Assembly (NCBI GenBank): GCA_001567115.1
Contig: LMZT01000037.1
Location: 1 to 64,000, forward strand
From: Candidatus Hinthialibacteria bacterium OLB16
Lineage (GTDB): Bacteria; Hinthialibacterota; Hinthialibacteria; OLB16
Length of the DNA stretch: 64,000 nucleotides
Direction of reading: 5' to 3'
The position numbers and the translations under genes are program-made. Every line of letters starts with the position of its first letter. Positions within the stretch are counted from its first letter, which is position 1. This document shows positions 27,900 through 36,183 of the stretch, piece by piece. Below the pieces are notes generated by a model, which was not told the DNA's origin, made no database searches, and worked only from the letters and a program-made list of their open reading frames with translations.

Positions 27900-28964
27900 T
27901 TACAGCTTCTCGACTTTGGCGCCCTGGATGAGCTGGTCAAACCAGTCGCTCAGAGTTTTCTGCTGCATCGATTCTTTAACTTCTTTGGAGACTTTCTCGA
28001 AAGGTTCGGTGCCAGCATCGGCATGCTGGGTGACCTTGATGATGTGGTAGCCGAATTTGGTCTCGACCACATCGCTGATTTCTCCGGGTTTGAGTTTGAA
28101 AGCGGCATCCTCAAATTCAGGGACCATCTGGCCGCGTTCGAAAGATCCCAGATCGCCTCCACGCTGGCTGCTCGGGCAGGAAGAGTTGGTGCGCGCGAGT
28201 TCGGCGAAATCCGCACCTCCCCGCAGCTGATCCCGCAGAGCCTGAGCCTTGGCCAGGGAGGCGCTCTTCACCTGCGGATCGGTTCCTTCGGTCGCTCCGA
28301 TGAGGATGTGGCTGGCGGATACCGATTCCGGATGTGAGAAATCTTTGGAGTGTTCCTTGTAATAGGCTTCGAGTTCCGGAGTTGCCGGCTGGGGAAGGCT
28401 GCTGGTGTAATGTTTGACAGCATTCGCCAGAAGAAAATCCTTCTTGATTTCGCCGGTAAGGGATTCGATGGTCATATTCTGTTTGGCCAGGGCTGCTTTG
28501 AAGGCTTCCGGGTCGGGGAAATTGGCGCTGATCTTCTTAATTTCGTCATCGACCTCCTGGTCGGATACAACCACATTGTTTTTAGTGGCGTAATCACGCA
28601 GCTGGCTTTTGAGGACCAGCTGGTCAAAGGCGCGCGGCTCGAGGCGTGCACGATACTGCTCCAGCATGGCCGGGGGAACTCCGCCGGCGCCCATGCGATT
28701 GAGCAGGGCGGCGATTTCCTGATCCAGATCAGCCTGGGTGACCGGCTCGCCATTGATGTTGGCGATCACTTTCTTCGGATCGGCTGGAGCTTCCGCCAGA
28801 CGTGGCTCGATCTTGATGGATCCTTGCGGAGGAGCGGCCTGATCCTGGCCGGCAGGTTCTCCCTGCGCGAATACAGGTGAAATGAACAGGGTTGGAGCGG
28901 TGAAAAGCAGAACAAAGGTCAATAAAGCGATGACTGCCGGGTAGTAAAGGGGTGGGTTCAACAT
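27900..28964 (-). CDS. exported SurA/PrsA-like peptidyl-prolyl isomerase (parvulin type)
   Basis: About 354 residues. ATG 28964 follows GAGGAATCC and opens a signal peptide (VIALLTFVLLFTAPTLFISPVFA). A SurA_N-like helical domain follows (KKVIANINGEPVTQADLDQE). A single parvulin domain lies near the C-terminus: VSASHILIGATEG, ADFAELARTNSSCPSSQRGG, DLGSFERGQMVPEFEDAAF, TKFGYHIIKVTQHAD. Such proteins fold secreted or outer-membrane proteins in the periplasm. It is upstream of the response regulator on the same strand, 75 bases apart. The 295-base gap beyond its start, up to the divergent prepilin gene, holds only a short hairpin (GGTTGC/GCAACC, about 28992-29008) and presumably promoters. Confidence 0.92.
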   Translation of the reverse strand: MLNPPLYYPAVIALLTFVLLFTAPTLFISPVFAQGEPAGQDQAAPPQGSIKIEPRLAEAPADPKKVIANINGEPVTQADLDQEIAALLNRMGAGGVPPAMLEQYRARLEPRAFDQLVLKSQLRDYATKNNVVVSDQEVDDEIKKISANFPDPEAFKAALAKQNMTIESLTGEIKKDFLLANAVKHYTSSLPQPATPELEAYYKEHSKDFSHPESVSASHILIGATEGTDPQVKSASLAKAQALRDQLRGGADFAELARTNSSCPSSQRGGDLGSFERGQMVPEFEDAAFKLKPGEISDVVETKFGYHIIKVTQHADAGTEPFEKVSKEVKESMQQKTLSDWFDQLIQGAKVEKL

Positions 28965-29259
28965 GGATTCCTCATTCAGAGATAAATCTGGGTTGCTCTC
29001 ATGCAACCTCTGAGTTCGGACTGAGTGCGGGTGATTCCTGGTTTTGGGAAAGGACGGCACATACGGTCGTCCGAAATGACCTTTTATGACGCGCTTACCG
29101 CCTTATCAGAGAGAACTGTGGGAAGATTAACCGAGACTCCGGATGGCTTCAAGGCTGCCTGTGGTTCTTTTCCGGTGGGATTTGCTCCTCTGCATTCATG
29201 CTAAGCCTTCCAGGGTATTCAGGCTGTTTCAATGCGTTTAAATTCAGGCACTGATCTCA

Positions 29260-29940
29260 ATGAAACTCAACGTAATATCGAAGTCACTTATTTCCTCCCG
29301 CTCGGGCTGTGCCGGTTCGGATGCATGGGGGTTCACGCTGATTGAGCTGCTGGTGGTGATCGGGGTGATCCTGATCCTGATTGCCATTGCACTCCCGCAT
29401 TTTCTGTCGGCGCAGATTCGTGCCAATGTGGCCAGGGTCAGTGCCGATATGCGCTCGGTCTCCCAGGCGCTGGAGGAATACCAGATGGATTACCGGAAGT
29501 ATCCAACCATGATTTCTCCGGGTTTTCCCGGAGGAGTTCCGCCTCTGGCAGGTTCCGATCTGAAATGGTGGTATGTGCCCGATTCCCTCAGCACACCGAT
29601 TGCCTATCTGAAGAATGCCAACCTGCAATGCCCCTTTGGAGGGAATTATGCACGTTCAGGCGATTTTCCCGATGAGATCTGGAGGAGGTATGGTTATGAG
29701 AATATCTTGGAATTGATTGCCAAAGTCCCGGAATTTCCAATTCTGAAGACGCGTTATGGGCATCCGAATGCCCTGGTCTGGTCGGGACCCTGGAGGCTGC
29801 AGTGTGTGGGGCCGGATCGGGAATGGGATCCGAACATTCAATATAATCCAACCAATGGACTCGTGACCCGGGGGGACATCCTCAGAACTCAGAAGTCCCC
29901 CACAGGCCTGGTCAACGATTTTGACAACCCTTACCGTTGA
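29260..29940 (+). CDS. type IV prepilin / GspG-like pseudopilin
   Basis: 226 residues. A long leader ends in WG followed by FTLIELLVVIGVILILIAIA, the prepilin peptidase site with Glu at +5 and the N-terminal helix, then HFLSAQIRANVARVSADMRS and a GspG-like ALEEYQMDYRKYPT. The globular part (WWYVPDSLSTPIAYLKNANL) is a form common in candidate phyla with many single pseudopilin genes. It is exported and assembled into pili or a type II-like system; no assembly genes are near. The end is 14 bases from the convergent secreted protein gene. Confidence 0.92.
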   Translation: MKLNVISKSLISSRSGCAGSDAWGFTLIELLVVIGVILILIAIALPHFLSAQIRANVARVSADMRSVSQALEEYQMDYRKYPTMISPGFPGGVPPLAGSDLKWWYVPDSLSTPIAYLKNANLQCPFGGNYARSGDFPDEIWRRYGYENILELIAKVPEFPILKTRYGHPNALVWSGPWRLQCVGPDREWDPNIQYNPTNGLVTRGDILRTQKSPTGLVNDFDNPYR

Positions 29941-29953
29941 GGCTCTTACGGCT

Positions 29954-31117
29954 TCAGGGGCCTGTCACTGAATGCCACTGCTCCTGAAATAGAAACAGAT
30001 CATTGGCATTCACCAGGCCATCTCCATCCAGGTCCGCCGAGCCGGCTGGAGTCAGTGTCAGCAGGTTCTTTTCACCGAATCCTCCACCGATGATCAGCGA
30101 AGCGCCATTCGTCCCCGAATCAGGCTCGAAGGGGCGGACACGGGTATTTATTGCGGCGGCACTCAGGAAAAATGAATTGGTTCTGGCAAACTCGGCCACT
30201 GTGGCCTGTTCGGCCAATGGATCGGCAGGCGCTGGGAAAGTGTAAATGGATCCTCCACTGGCCAGGAACACATCATCCTCTCCATCGATTGTCAGGTCCG
30301 AGCCACCCGAGGGGAGCTGGCCGGTGTCCACCACAATGTTGGATTCGCCATCACCGATGACCCCATCCCGGTTGACATCCAGGACACCATATACACGCCC
30401 GGCAATGAGGAAGCTGGTGGGATCCACGACTGTGGCGCTGCCGACCAGCAGGTGGCCCGATTGATCGAAAGCGAAACCGCCATTGTAATCTAATCCACTG
30501 AAGAAAGCGGCTCCGGGAGGGAAAAAGGCCGGCAAGCCGAGTGGGTTGCGGATCTGAAGCAGTTCTCCTTCTCCAAAACCATCGGCTGTCTGGACCAGCA
30601 CCGACCCGCTCTGCAATCCGCCTGGATTTCCTGGCGGGACCACATGGGCCTGGGCTCCGCTCCACCCGAAAAATCCGGTCAGGATCGGTGGAATCAACTC
30701 CTCGATCTCCGAGGGGTCGTTGTAATCTCCATCCAGGTTCAAATCGGAAGCGAGCAGAATCGTTTTATCGGGTGGTCCTCCGGGGGCGCTCGCATTGTCG
30801 ATCAGAATCAGCTGGGTCGCGCTGATCACCGCAATCCCCGCCACATTTCCGAAAGGCCCCTCGGCGACAATGTCGAGACTTTTGGTTTTCAGGTCGATGC
30901 GGGCCAGCTGATTGTTGAGGTAGCTGCCAGTCGAAACAAAGACACGATCCGGATTGTTTGGATCGACACCGATGCCACCGCCAAAGTTTCCAGGAAGTTG
31001 AATTGACCCCGGAATAAATCCATCGGGAACCTGGGTAAATTCCAGGCTCTGGCCGATCGAGCCGCTGCTGAGAGCCACACTCACCAGCAGGATTGCAGGA
31101 AATAGCCGCCTTACCAT
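29954..31117 (-). CDS. secreted propeller-like protein with dockerin-like tail, under a cobalamin riboswitch
   Basis: About 387 residues from ATG 31117 (GAGGAGGGG site upstream). Signal peptide RRLFPAILLVSVALSSGSIG. The body has repeated strands of beta-propeller character: GGIGVDPNNPDRVFVSTG, QLARIDLKTKSLDIVAEG, GNVAGIAVISATQLILID, NGGFAFDQSGHLLVGSA and GSDLTIDGEDDVFLASGG, with calcium-type loops DLNLDGDYNDPSE and DVNRDGVIGDGES. It ends in ADLDGDGLVNANDLFLFQEQ, one dockerin-like EF loop. The leader carries a cobalamin riboswitch (31321-31494), so expression should fall when B12 is plentiful. No known B12 family is recognised. By analogy with Bacteroidetes BtuG it may bind B12 or corrinoids outside the cell; this is inference. 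Confidence 0.75.
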   Translation of the reverse strand: MVRRLFPAILLVSVALSSGSIGQSLEFTQVPDGFIPGSIQLPGNFGGGIGVDPNNPDRVFVSTGSYLNNQLARIDLKTKSLDIVAEGPFGNVAGIAVISATQLILIDNASAPGGPPDKTILLASDLNLDGDYNDPSEIEELIPPILTGFFGWSGAQAHVVPPGNPGGLQSGSVLVQTADGFGEGELLQIRNPLGLPAFFPPGAAFFSGLDYNGGFAFDQSGHLLVGSATVVDPTSFLIAGRVYGVLDVNRDGVIGDGESNIVVDTGQLPSGGSDLTIDGEDDVFLASGGSIYTFPAPADPLAEQATVAEFARTNSFFLSAAAINTRVRPFEPDSGTNGASLIIGGGFGEKNLLTLTPAGSADLDGDGLVNANDLFLFQEQWHSVTGP

Positions 31118-31320
31118 TTGAAACCCCTCCTCATAGCAATTGTTGGCCTCAGCATCTGCAAGGCCGACAGTTCTCGATCGCGGACAGAAGAGGTGAAAAA
31201 GGAGCCATTCAGAATGGGGATCGCAAGACCACCCTTCCGAAGGATTCGTCAGAGGGGTGTTCAGGAAGGTTTTCCTGGCCACTCTCCGCCTTCTATCCCC
31301 GAAGAAGACTGTGCGGAAAG

Positions 31321-31494
31321 CAGGCAGGATTCGATGTTCTGGCTCACGGATCAATCTACTTGCCGCGCCTTCTCAGCCGGATGGCCAATGGCATAACGCA
31401 ACGGCTTTCGTCCTCGTTGACAGCGACGGGTTCGCGCCGGTTTTTCACCGGACTTCCCGAAATTCCTGCTGCTTCTATGTGAGTGAAACCTATA
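31321..31494 (-). promoter_or_regulatory. cobalamin (B12) riboswitch
   Basis: Read on the minus strand, the conserved core appears in order: AGGTTTCAC, then GGGAAGTCCGGTGAAAAACC, GGCGCGAACCCGTCGCTGT, GACGAAAGCC, TGCCATTGGCC, GGCTGAGAAGGCG, and GATTGATCCGTGAGCCAGAA with CCTGCC at the end, in place of the B12 box. These match the RF00174 consensus (GGGAA..CCGGTG, CCCGC.ACTGT, GCCACTGG, GAAGGC, GAT.ATCCG.GAGCCAG). The B12 box looks lengthened by about six bases. About 200 bases of leader separate it from the ATG at 31117; no single clear terminator is seen there, so control could be translational. A possible promoter TTGACT..TATAGG precedes it. Confidence 0.9.
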
Positions 31495-31605
31495 GGATGA
31501 CGGCTAGTGAGTCAATGGTCATGGGCATGGATGCGCCACTGGAACCAACAGTGCAGACAAGGCAAGGCCGGGGTGGGATGACTGAATGGTTGGGAAGAGC
31601 CAGCT

Positions 31606-31630
31606 GTAGGGGCGACATTCATGGCGCCCG
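31606..31630. repeat. short GGGGCG palindromic repeat, copy 1
   Basis: GTAGGGGCG, then ACATTCATGG, then CGCCC makes a small hairpin between genes. It resembles the copies near 50796 and 60605 and the widespread TGTAGGGGCG-type intergenic palindromes of many bacteria. No gene is seen from 31495 to 31680. Confidence 0.4.
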
Positions 31631-31683
31631 AAAAAAAACTCGGCGCCAATCGGGGAGCCAATTGATCTGGAAATAAAAGTAAA

Positions 31684-31727
31684 AAGCGGATGGAAGCAAT
31701 TCGTTTGCTGCCATCCGCTTATTTTTT
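31684..31727 (-). terminator. terminator of the lipoprotein gene (bidirectional form)
   Basis: AAGCGGATGG..CCATCCGCTT forms a 10-bp stem extended past one mismatch by GCAA/TTGC. T runs lie on both outer sides (ATTTTTT on plus; TTTTTACTTTT on minus). It is about 45 bases beyond the stop of the minus-strand gene ending at 31771. Confidence 0.85.
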
Positions 31728-31770
31728 GCTATCCTTAAGCCTCTTAACTATCTTCTATCTACGGCTGGAC

Positions 31771-32526
31771 TTAATCCTTCTGGCCAATGATATCAATATC
31801 TCTGACATAGACAAACTTATTCTTAACACTCCCCTCGGGGAAATCAAATTTTACAGCTGATGCACTCGTCGGATCGAATGTGAATATCCACCGGTTGACT
31901 GTTTTTCCAGGCCAGAGCTCGATCTCTCTCTTTTCAGTTTTGGACGGCGTAATCGCCTTCCAATCAGAGGAGGCATCTGTTTTTAATGAAAGGTTTACGG
32001 ATTGGAAAGCCAAGTCACCACCACAATCCTCCACTTCAACCTGTGTTATTTTTGACCCGGAAGGAAGATTGATTTCATAATGTGCCGGTGCTTTTGTTGC
32101 CCAATAGCCAGGGACTGGCTTCCCTTCTGCGTTTTTCAATCCAGCGCCATCCATCAACGGCAGCCGGACATCTCCATTGCCTGGCAGGTTCTCAGATGCA
32201 GAATACTTCAGGTCAGGGAATTCTTTCAGCGAGGCAAAATCAACCTCAGATGGTTTCTCACCAGAGGAAGGTGGTGCAGGGGGTTGAACTGGTTTGGTGT
32301 CGGCTTTTTCGGTGGCCGGGGTTGCCTTCGCGGCAGCGGGTTCTTTCGCAGCAACCGCTGGAGTGTCCGCTTTTTTAGCGGTGGCTGGAGTCGCGGCGGG
32401 CTTCTTGGCGGTGGTTTTCTGTGCAGGCTTTTTCGGTGGTTGAGGCTCTGAAGAATTTCCGCAACCATAAATCCCCAGCACTAAAGCTGCGAGCGCAATA
32501 ACCAAAGAAATCGAAACTTTTTTCAT
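31771..32526 (-). CDS. lipoprotein with Ala/Lys/Pro linker and discoidin-like C-terminal domain
   Basis: 251 residues. MKKVSISLVIALAALVLGIYGC is a lipoprotein signal with the modified Cys at residue 22. Residues about 25-95 are a low-complexity linker rich in Ala, Lys, Pro and Thr. The last 150 residues (VRLPLMDGAGLKNAEGKPVP, ITQVEVEDCGGDLAFQSVNL, IELWPGKTVNRWIFTFDP, VYVRDIDIIGQ) look like an F5/8-type C beta-sandwich, often carbohydrate- or surface-binding. The match is by eye. It is transcribed alone, with a terminator after it. Base composition is somewhat lower in GC than its neighbours. Confidence 0.75.
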   Translation of the reverse strand: MKKVSISLVIALAALVLGIYGCGNSSEPQPPKKPAQKTTAKKPAATPATAKKADTPAVAAKEPAAAKATPATEKADTKPVQPPAPPSSGEKPSEVDFASLKEFPDLKYSASENLPGNGDVRLPLMDGAGLKNAEGKPVPGYWATKAPAHYEINLPSGSKITQVEVEDCGGDLAFQSVNLSLKTDASSDWKAITPSKTEKREIELWPGKTVNRWIFTFDPTSASAVKFDFPEGSVKNKFVYVRDIDIIGQKD

Positions 32527-32624
32527 AGTTCTGTGTTTCCACTCCCCTCAGTGATAAAACTTCTGTTTCCTGAAGTTTGAAATAATTTTCCACGGTGAGT
32601 CAACCCCTGCCAGCCTGCCCCTCA

Positions 32625-33821
32625 TCAAAAATCCCCTGATTTATTGAGGACTCGTGCATAAAAAGACTGGATCGAACATTCAAATGCCTCTGGCGAGTAA
32701 CGTTCACAAACCAGCTGGCGGGCTGCATTCCCGATTCTGCGGCGCTCATCCGGGTGGTCCAGAAGGAAGCGAATCGCATCGGCGAACTCATCCGGGCTTT
32801 CAGCCACCAGCAGGTGTGTCCCCGGCTCGCAGTCAATCCCCTCATACCCCATCCGGGTGCTCACTGTGGCCATTCCGGCCGCAAACGCCTCCAGCAGCTT
32901 GTTGCGCACCCCTGCCGCAATGTGAATCGGGCAGAGGTAGATGTCCTCCTGAAACAGATGGTCCGACATCCTCTCCACATACCCGGTCATGTGGAAGCGC
33001 GGATCGGCCTTAACCGGGTCGAGCTCGGAGGTCGCTCCAAATCCCACCACATCGATCATCATCTTCCGGTCTGAAATCAATGGCAGGACTTTCTCCCGCA
33101 GCCAGAGCAGCCCATCGATATTGGGGAGGTAATACAAAGTTCCGGTAAAGACCCCACGCGCCGCCAGGTCCTTTCTGGAGCGTGGCTGAAACTCAGCGGT
33201 ATCGACACGATGCGTAATCACTTCAATGTGGGCCTGCGGATTCAGGCTCCGAAGAACCGCACGATCCACCTCCGAGCAGACCAGGTGGATGAAATCATGG
33301 TTCAGCAGCACCTGCTCATAGAGTGGAATCACCCGGTTCTCACGCCTGTCGATAAATGCCTTGAAAAAATGGCGGGGATTTTTTACAGCCCGCTGGTAAT
33401 AAAGGGACAATGCATCGGGGTAATCGACCACCACCGGACCGCAGAAGAATTCACGCGCCGCCATGGCATAGGGTGCCATCCGGAATCGATCGACATGGAG
33501 CAGGTCATATCTCCCATCACGCAGTTCCGAGAGAAAAACCTCTCTCAATGCTCCGCTTCGGCAGTGGAGTATCCGCAATGGAGTCTTGCCGAACCAGCCT
33601 GTCAGGCAGTGCCCCCATCGCTTCAGCCGGGAGATAGAAACCGCATGGATCGGAATGCCAAGGCCCTCGATTCTCCGGGCGGCATCTTCAACAGGCCCCG
33701 GATCCGCAATGCAGCACAAGGTGATTTCATGGCCTTGAGCCGCCAGAGCTGAAAGAAACGACCAGCCGCGGCGACCATAAGCACCGGAAGGGATCTGGGG
33801 GGAAAGAAAGCAGATGCGCAT
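32625..33821 (-). CDS. GT4-family glycosyltransferase
   Basis: 398 residues of GT-B fold. RICFLSPQIPSGAYGRRGWS starts the acceptor domain. GVFTGTLYYLPNIDGLLWLR, YLCPIHIAAGVRNKLLEAFA and MATVSTRMGYEGIDCEPGTH form the donor site. The text is close to the transferase that accompanies XrtA/EpsH exosortase systems (TIGR03087 type), but no exosortase is near. Probably exopolysaccharide synthesis at the inner face of the membrane. It is divergent from the MMPL operon with only 49 bases between, so promoters overlap. Confidence 0.88.
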   Translation of the reverse strand: MRICFLSPQIPSGAYGRRGWSFLSALAAQGHEITLCCIADPGPVEDAARRIEGLGIPIHAVSISRLKRWGHCLTGWFGKTPLRILHCRSGALREVFLSELRDGRYDLLHVDRFRMAPYAMAAREFFCGPVVVDYPDALSLYYQRAVKNPRHFFKAFIDRRENRVIPLYEQVLLNHDFIHLVCSEVDRAVLRSLNPQAHIEVITHRVDTAEFQPRSRKDLAARGVFTGTLYYLPNIDGLLWLREKVLPLISDRKMMIDVVGFGATSELDPVKADPRFHMTGYVERMSDHLFQEDIYLCPIHIAAGVRNKLLEAFAAGMATVSTRMGYEGIDCEPGTHLLVAESPDEFADAIRFLLDHPDERRRIGNAARQLVCERYSPEAFECSIQSFYARVLNKSGDF

Positions 33822-33870
33822 AAAAGTTTATCTTTGTCGTTGATGGCGCTTATGCTAGCTTTGTGACTGT

Positions 33871-36183
33871 ATGCTCAAGAAAATTTTCAATCTGGTTTCC
33901 ACATTCCCTCTGTTTATCACCGCCATGCTGCTCCCGGTCGTGGCATTCACGGGTTATATCACACAACAGGTGGGTGTCGATAACAATATCCGGATCTGGT
34001 TCGATGCCAAAGACCCCGCGATGACCGAGTATGACCATTTTCTAAAACGCTTCGGGCGGGATGTGGCGGTCAGTATTGTTTTCTATGGGGATCATCTTTT
34101 TACCGAGGAAAAGATGGATCAGTTCCGGGATGCTGTCCGCAAGCTCAAAGACAAGCCGGAATGGTTCGAAGATGCGGTCTCGGTTGGGGATGTCTACACC
34201 GGCTGGAAGGAAATTCATGAGAAATTCCCTTCTCCATCCAAAATCGAGCAAACAAAGCCGGCCATCGATCTTTTCAAAAAAGAACTGACCGAATCGGATC
34301 TGTTTCGCGGGCTTCTGGTTTCGGATAATGGAAAAGCAGCGGCATTGAATTTTACCCTGACCGAAGCCGGGAACCACTATCACCGCCCGGAAGCACTGGC
34401 CATGGCGCATTCCATAGCCACTGAGATTGCCGGTGGTGGCCAGTTCGACATGGTCGGGCAGCCTGTCCATGGGGCTGAACTGGACCGCCTTTCCCTGAGG
34501 GTGAAGAAACTGTACACCCTGGTGATCCTGGTTGCTTTTGTGGTGCTGCTGATCGTTTTCAGGTCTTTCGGGCTGGCGGCTTATGGGATCCTGGCGGTGG
34601 TGGCGACCCTGTTCCTCCTTCAGACTTATGTCTACATCCGCGGCCTGGACCTGAATGTTGTCACCTCAGCCATGCCGACCCTGGTGATTGTCATCTCCCT
34701 GGCGAACTGTGTTCATTTAACCACCGAGTTCCGTTCGTGCCTGGCAAATGGCACACCCGCCGAGGAGGCTCTCAAGGAGGCCGCCAAAGCGGTTTTCTGG
34801 CCATGCCTTCTGAATGCCGCCACGACCTCCTGCGGGTTCCTTTCGCTGGTTTCAAGCAACATGCTGCCGGTTCGGAACCTGGGAGAACTGGCTGCGGTCG
34901 GTGTGTTGTTCGCCTTTATCATCTGCCTGCCGGTAATGACTGCGGGGATCTCTCTATGCCGGAATGGAATCGTGAGGGGAGTCGCGAAGCGTCCACCCAA
35001 ACCGGAGGAAACAGAATTTTTCTCACGGCTCGCCCTGTTTGAATACGACTACCGCCGTGAGATCGTCTATGGAGCCATCCTGGTGGCTGTATTTGCCATC
35101 GGGTCGATCCTGCATCTGCGGGTGGAAACCAATCCGATGGAATTCTTTCCTGAGTCGAGCGCCTTCGCTCAATCGCATCGCCGGGTGGAACAGGATTTTA
35201 CCGGGCTGTCACCCTTCAGCATCGAAGTCACCGGATCCACGGATATGCTCGAACCGGACAATCTGCGTGCGCTCGAAACCATCCAGCATTTCATCATGAC
35301 CGATCCGGAGCTCAAAGGCCGCATTGTCCGCAGCAATTCAATGGTGGACATGATCAAGGAAATCAACCGGACATCGCGGGGAGGAGGGCGCTTCATGTCC
35401 TTCATTCCAAATGACCCGGCTCTCCTGCAGAAGATCATCGACGGGATGCCCGAGAAGCTCAAAAACTCGATGCAGAAAAATTTTCTGGCGGATGGCAACC
35501 GGACCGCACGCATTGCGGTGCGCGCAAAAACCCTTTCTTCCACAGAATATACCGGCATGTTGAATCGCCTTGAGAGCTGGATTGACCAGAATTTCAAGGA
35601 TCGGTACAAGACCACCATCACGGGTGTGGTTCCCCTGATCAACAGCGCTCAAAGCACCATATTGACCAGCCAGTTGAAAAGTTTCGGCATCGCCGACATG
35701 GTCATCTTTCTGGTTTATCTGGTTCTGTTGAGAAATCCACTGGCGGCGGTTGTGGTCATGTTCGCCAACCTGGTCCCGATCTTTGTCACCATCGGATCCA
35801 TGTATTGGATGGACATATCGCTGAATGCCTCGACCATCATGATTGCCAGCGCCGCGATTGGAATCACTGTGGATGACAGCCTCCATTTTCTGCACCGTTA
35901 TTCCCATGAACTCAAACGCCTGCATACCCGCCGCAAGGCGATCCGGGCTACCCTTCGTTCGATTGGCAAAGCCATCGCCACCAACTCACTGGTCAACAGC
36001 CTGGGATTTTCGGTTCTATTTTTCTCGGGTTTCATGCCGACAGTCTATTTTGGTGGCCTGCTCGGGCTGGCGATGCTGACTGCTGCGGTGGGGCTGCTGG
36101 TCATCCTGCCTGGGTATATTCTCGTGTTCGGGGTTGCTGGAAAGGAAACCCCAATGCTCGATCAGCTGGAGCCGGAAAAATGA
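33871..36183 (+). CDS. RND/MMPL-superfamily membrane exporter
   Basis: 770 residues in two repeated halves. Each has a periplasmic loop after the first helix and five further helices: LVILVAFVVLLIVFRSFGLA and TLVIVISLANCVHLTTEFRS in the first half, IADMVIFLVYLVLLRNPLAA and GITVDDSLHFLHRYSHELKR in the second. The VDD and NCVH pairs are the usual proton-relay positions. Relatives export lipids, hopanoids or small hydrophobic molecules. The start has no obvious ribosome site. The stop overlaps the next start as ATGA, so at least four genes (33871-39111) form one translationally coupled operon. Substrate unknown. Confidence 0.88.
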   Translation: MLKKIFNLVSTFPLFITAMLLPVVAFTGYITQQVGVDNNIRIWFDAKDPAMTEYDHFLKRFGRDVAVSIVFYGDHLFTEEKMDQFRDAVRKLKDKPEWFEDAVSVGDVYTGWKEIHEKFPSPSKIEQTKPAIDLFKKELTESDLFRGLLVSDNGKAAALNFTLTEAGNHYHRPEALAMAHSIATEIAGGGQFDMVGQPVHGAELDRLSLRVKKLYTLVILVAFVVLLIVFRSFGLAAYGILAVVATLFLLQTYVYIRGLDLNVVTSAMPTLVIVISLANCVHLTTEFRSCLANGTPAEEALKEAAKAVFWPCLLNAATTSCGFLSLVSSNMLPVRNLGELAAVGVLFAFIICLPVMTAGISLCRNGIVRGVAKRPPKPEETEFFSRLALFEYDYRREIVYGAILVAVFAIGSILHLRVETNPMEFFPESSAFAQSHRRVEQDFTGLSPFSIEVTGSTDMLEPDNLRALETIQHFIMTDPELKGRIVRSNSMVDMIKEINRTSRGGGRFMSFIPNDPALLQKIIDGMPEKLKNSMQKNFLADGNRTARIAVRAKTLSSTEYTGMLNRLESWIDQNFKDRYKTTITGVVPLINSAQSTILTSQLKSFGIADMVIFLVYLVLLRNPLAAVVVMFANLVPIFVTIGSMYWMDISLNASTIMIASAAIGITVDDSLHFLHRYSHELKRLHTRRKAIRATLRSIGKAIATNSLVNSLGFSVLFFSGFMPTVYFGGLLGLAMLTAAVGLLVILPGYILVFGVAGKETPMLDQLEPEK

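Noticed and set aside
29145-29158. Second sigma-54-like site upstream of the prepilin gene (GG-N10-GC in TGGCTTCAAGGCTGCC)
   Set aside because: The spacing is right but the -12 half is CTGC, not TTGC, and the leader would be about 90 bases. Too weak to call.
31257-31676. 139-codon plus-strand frame across the riboswitch region
   Set aside because: Overlaps structured RNA on the other strand and shows no protein-like features.
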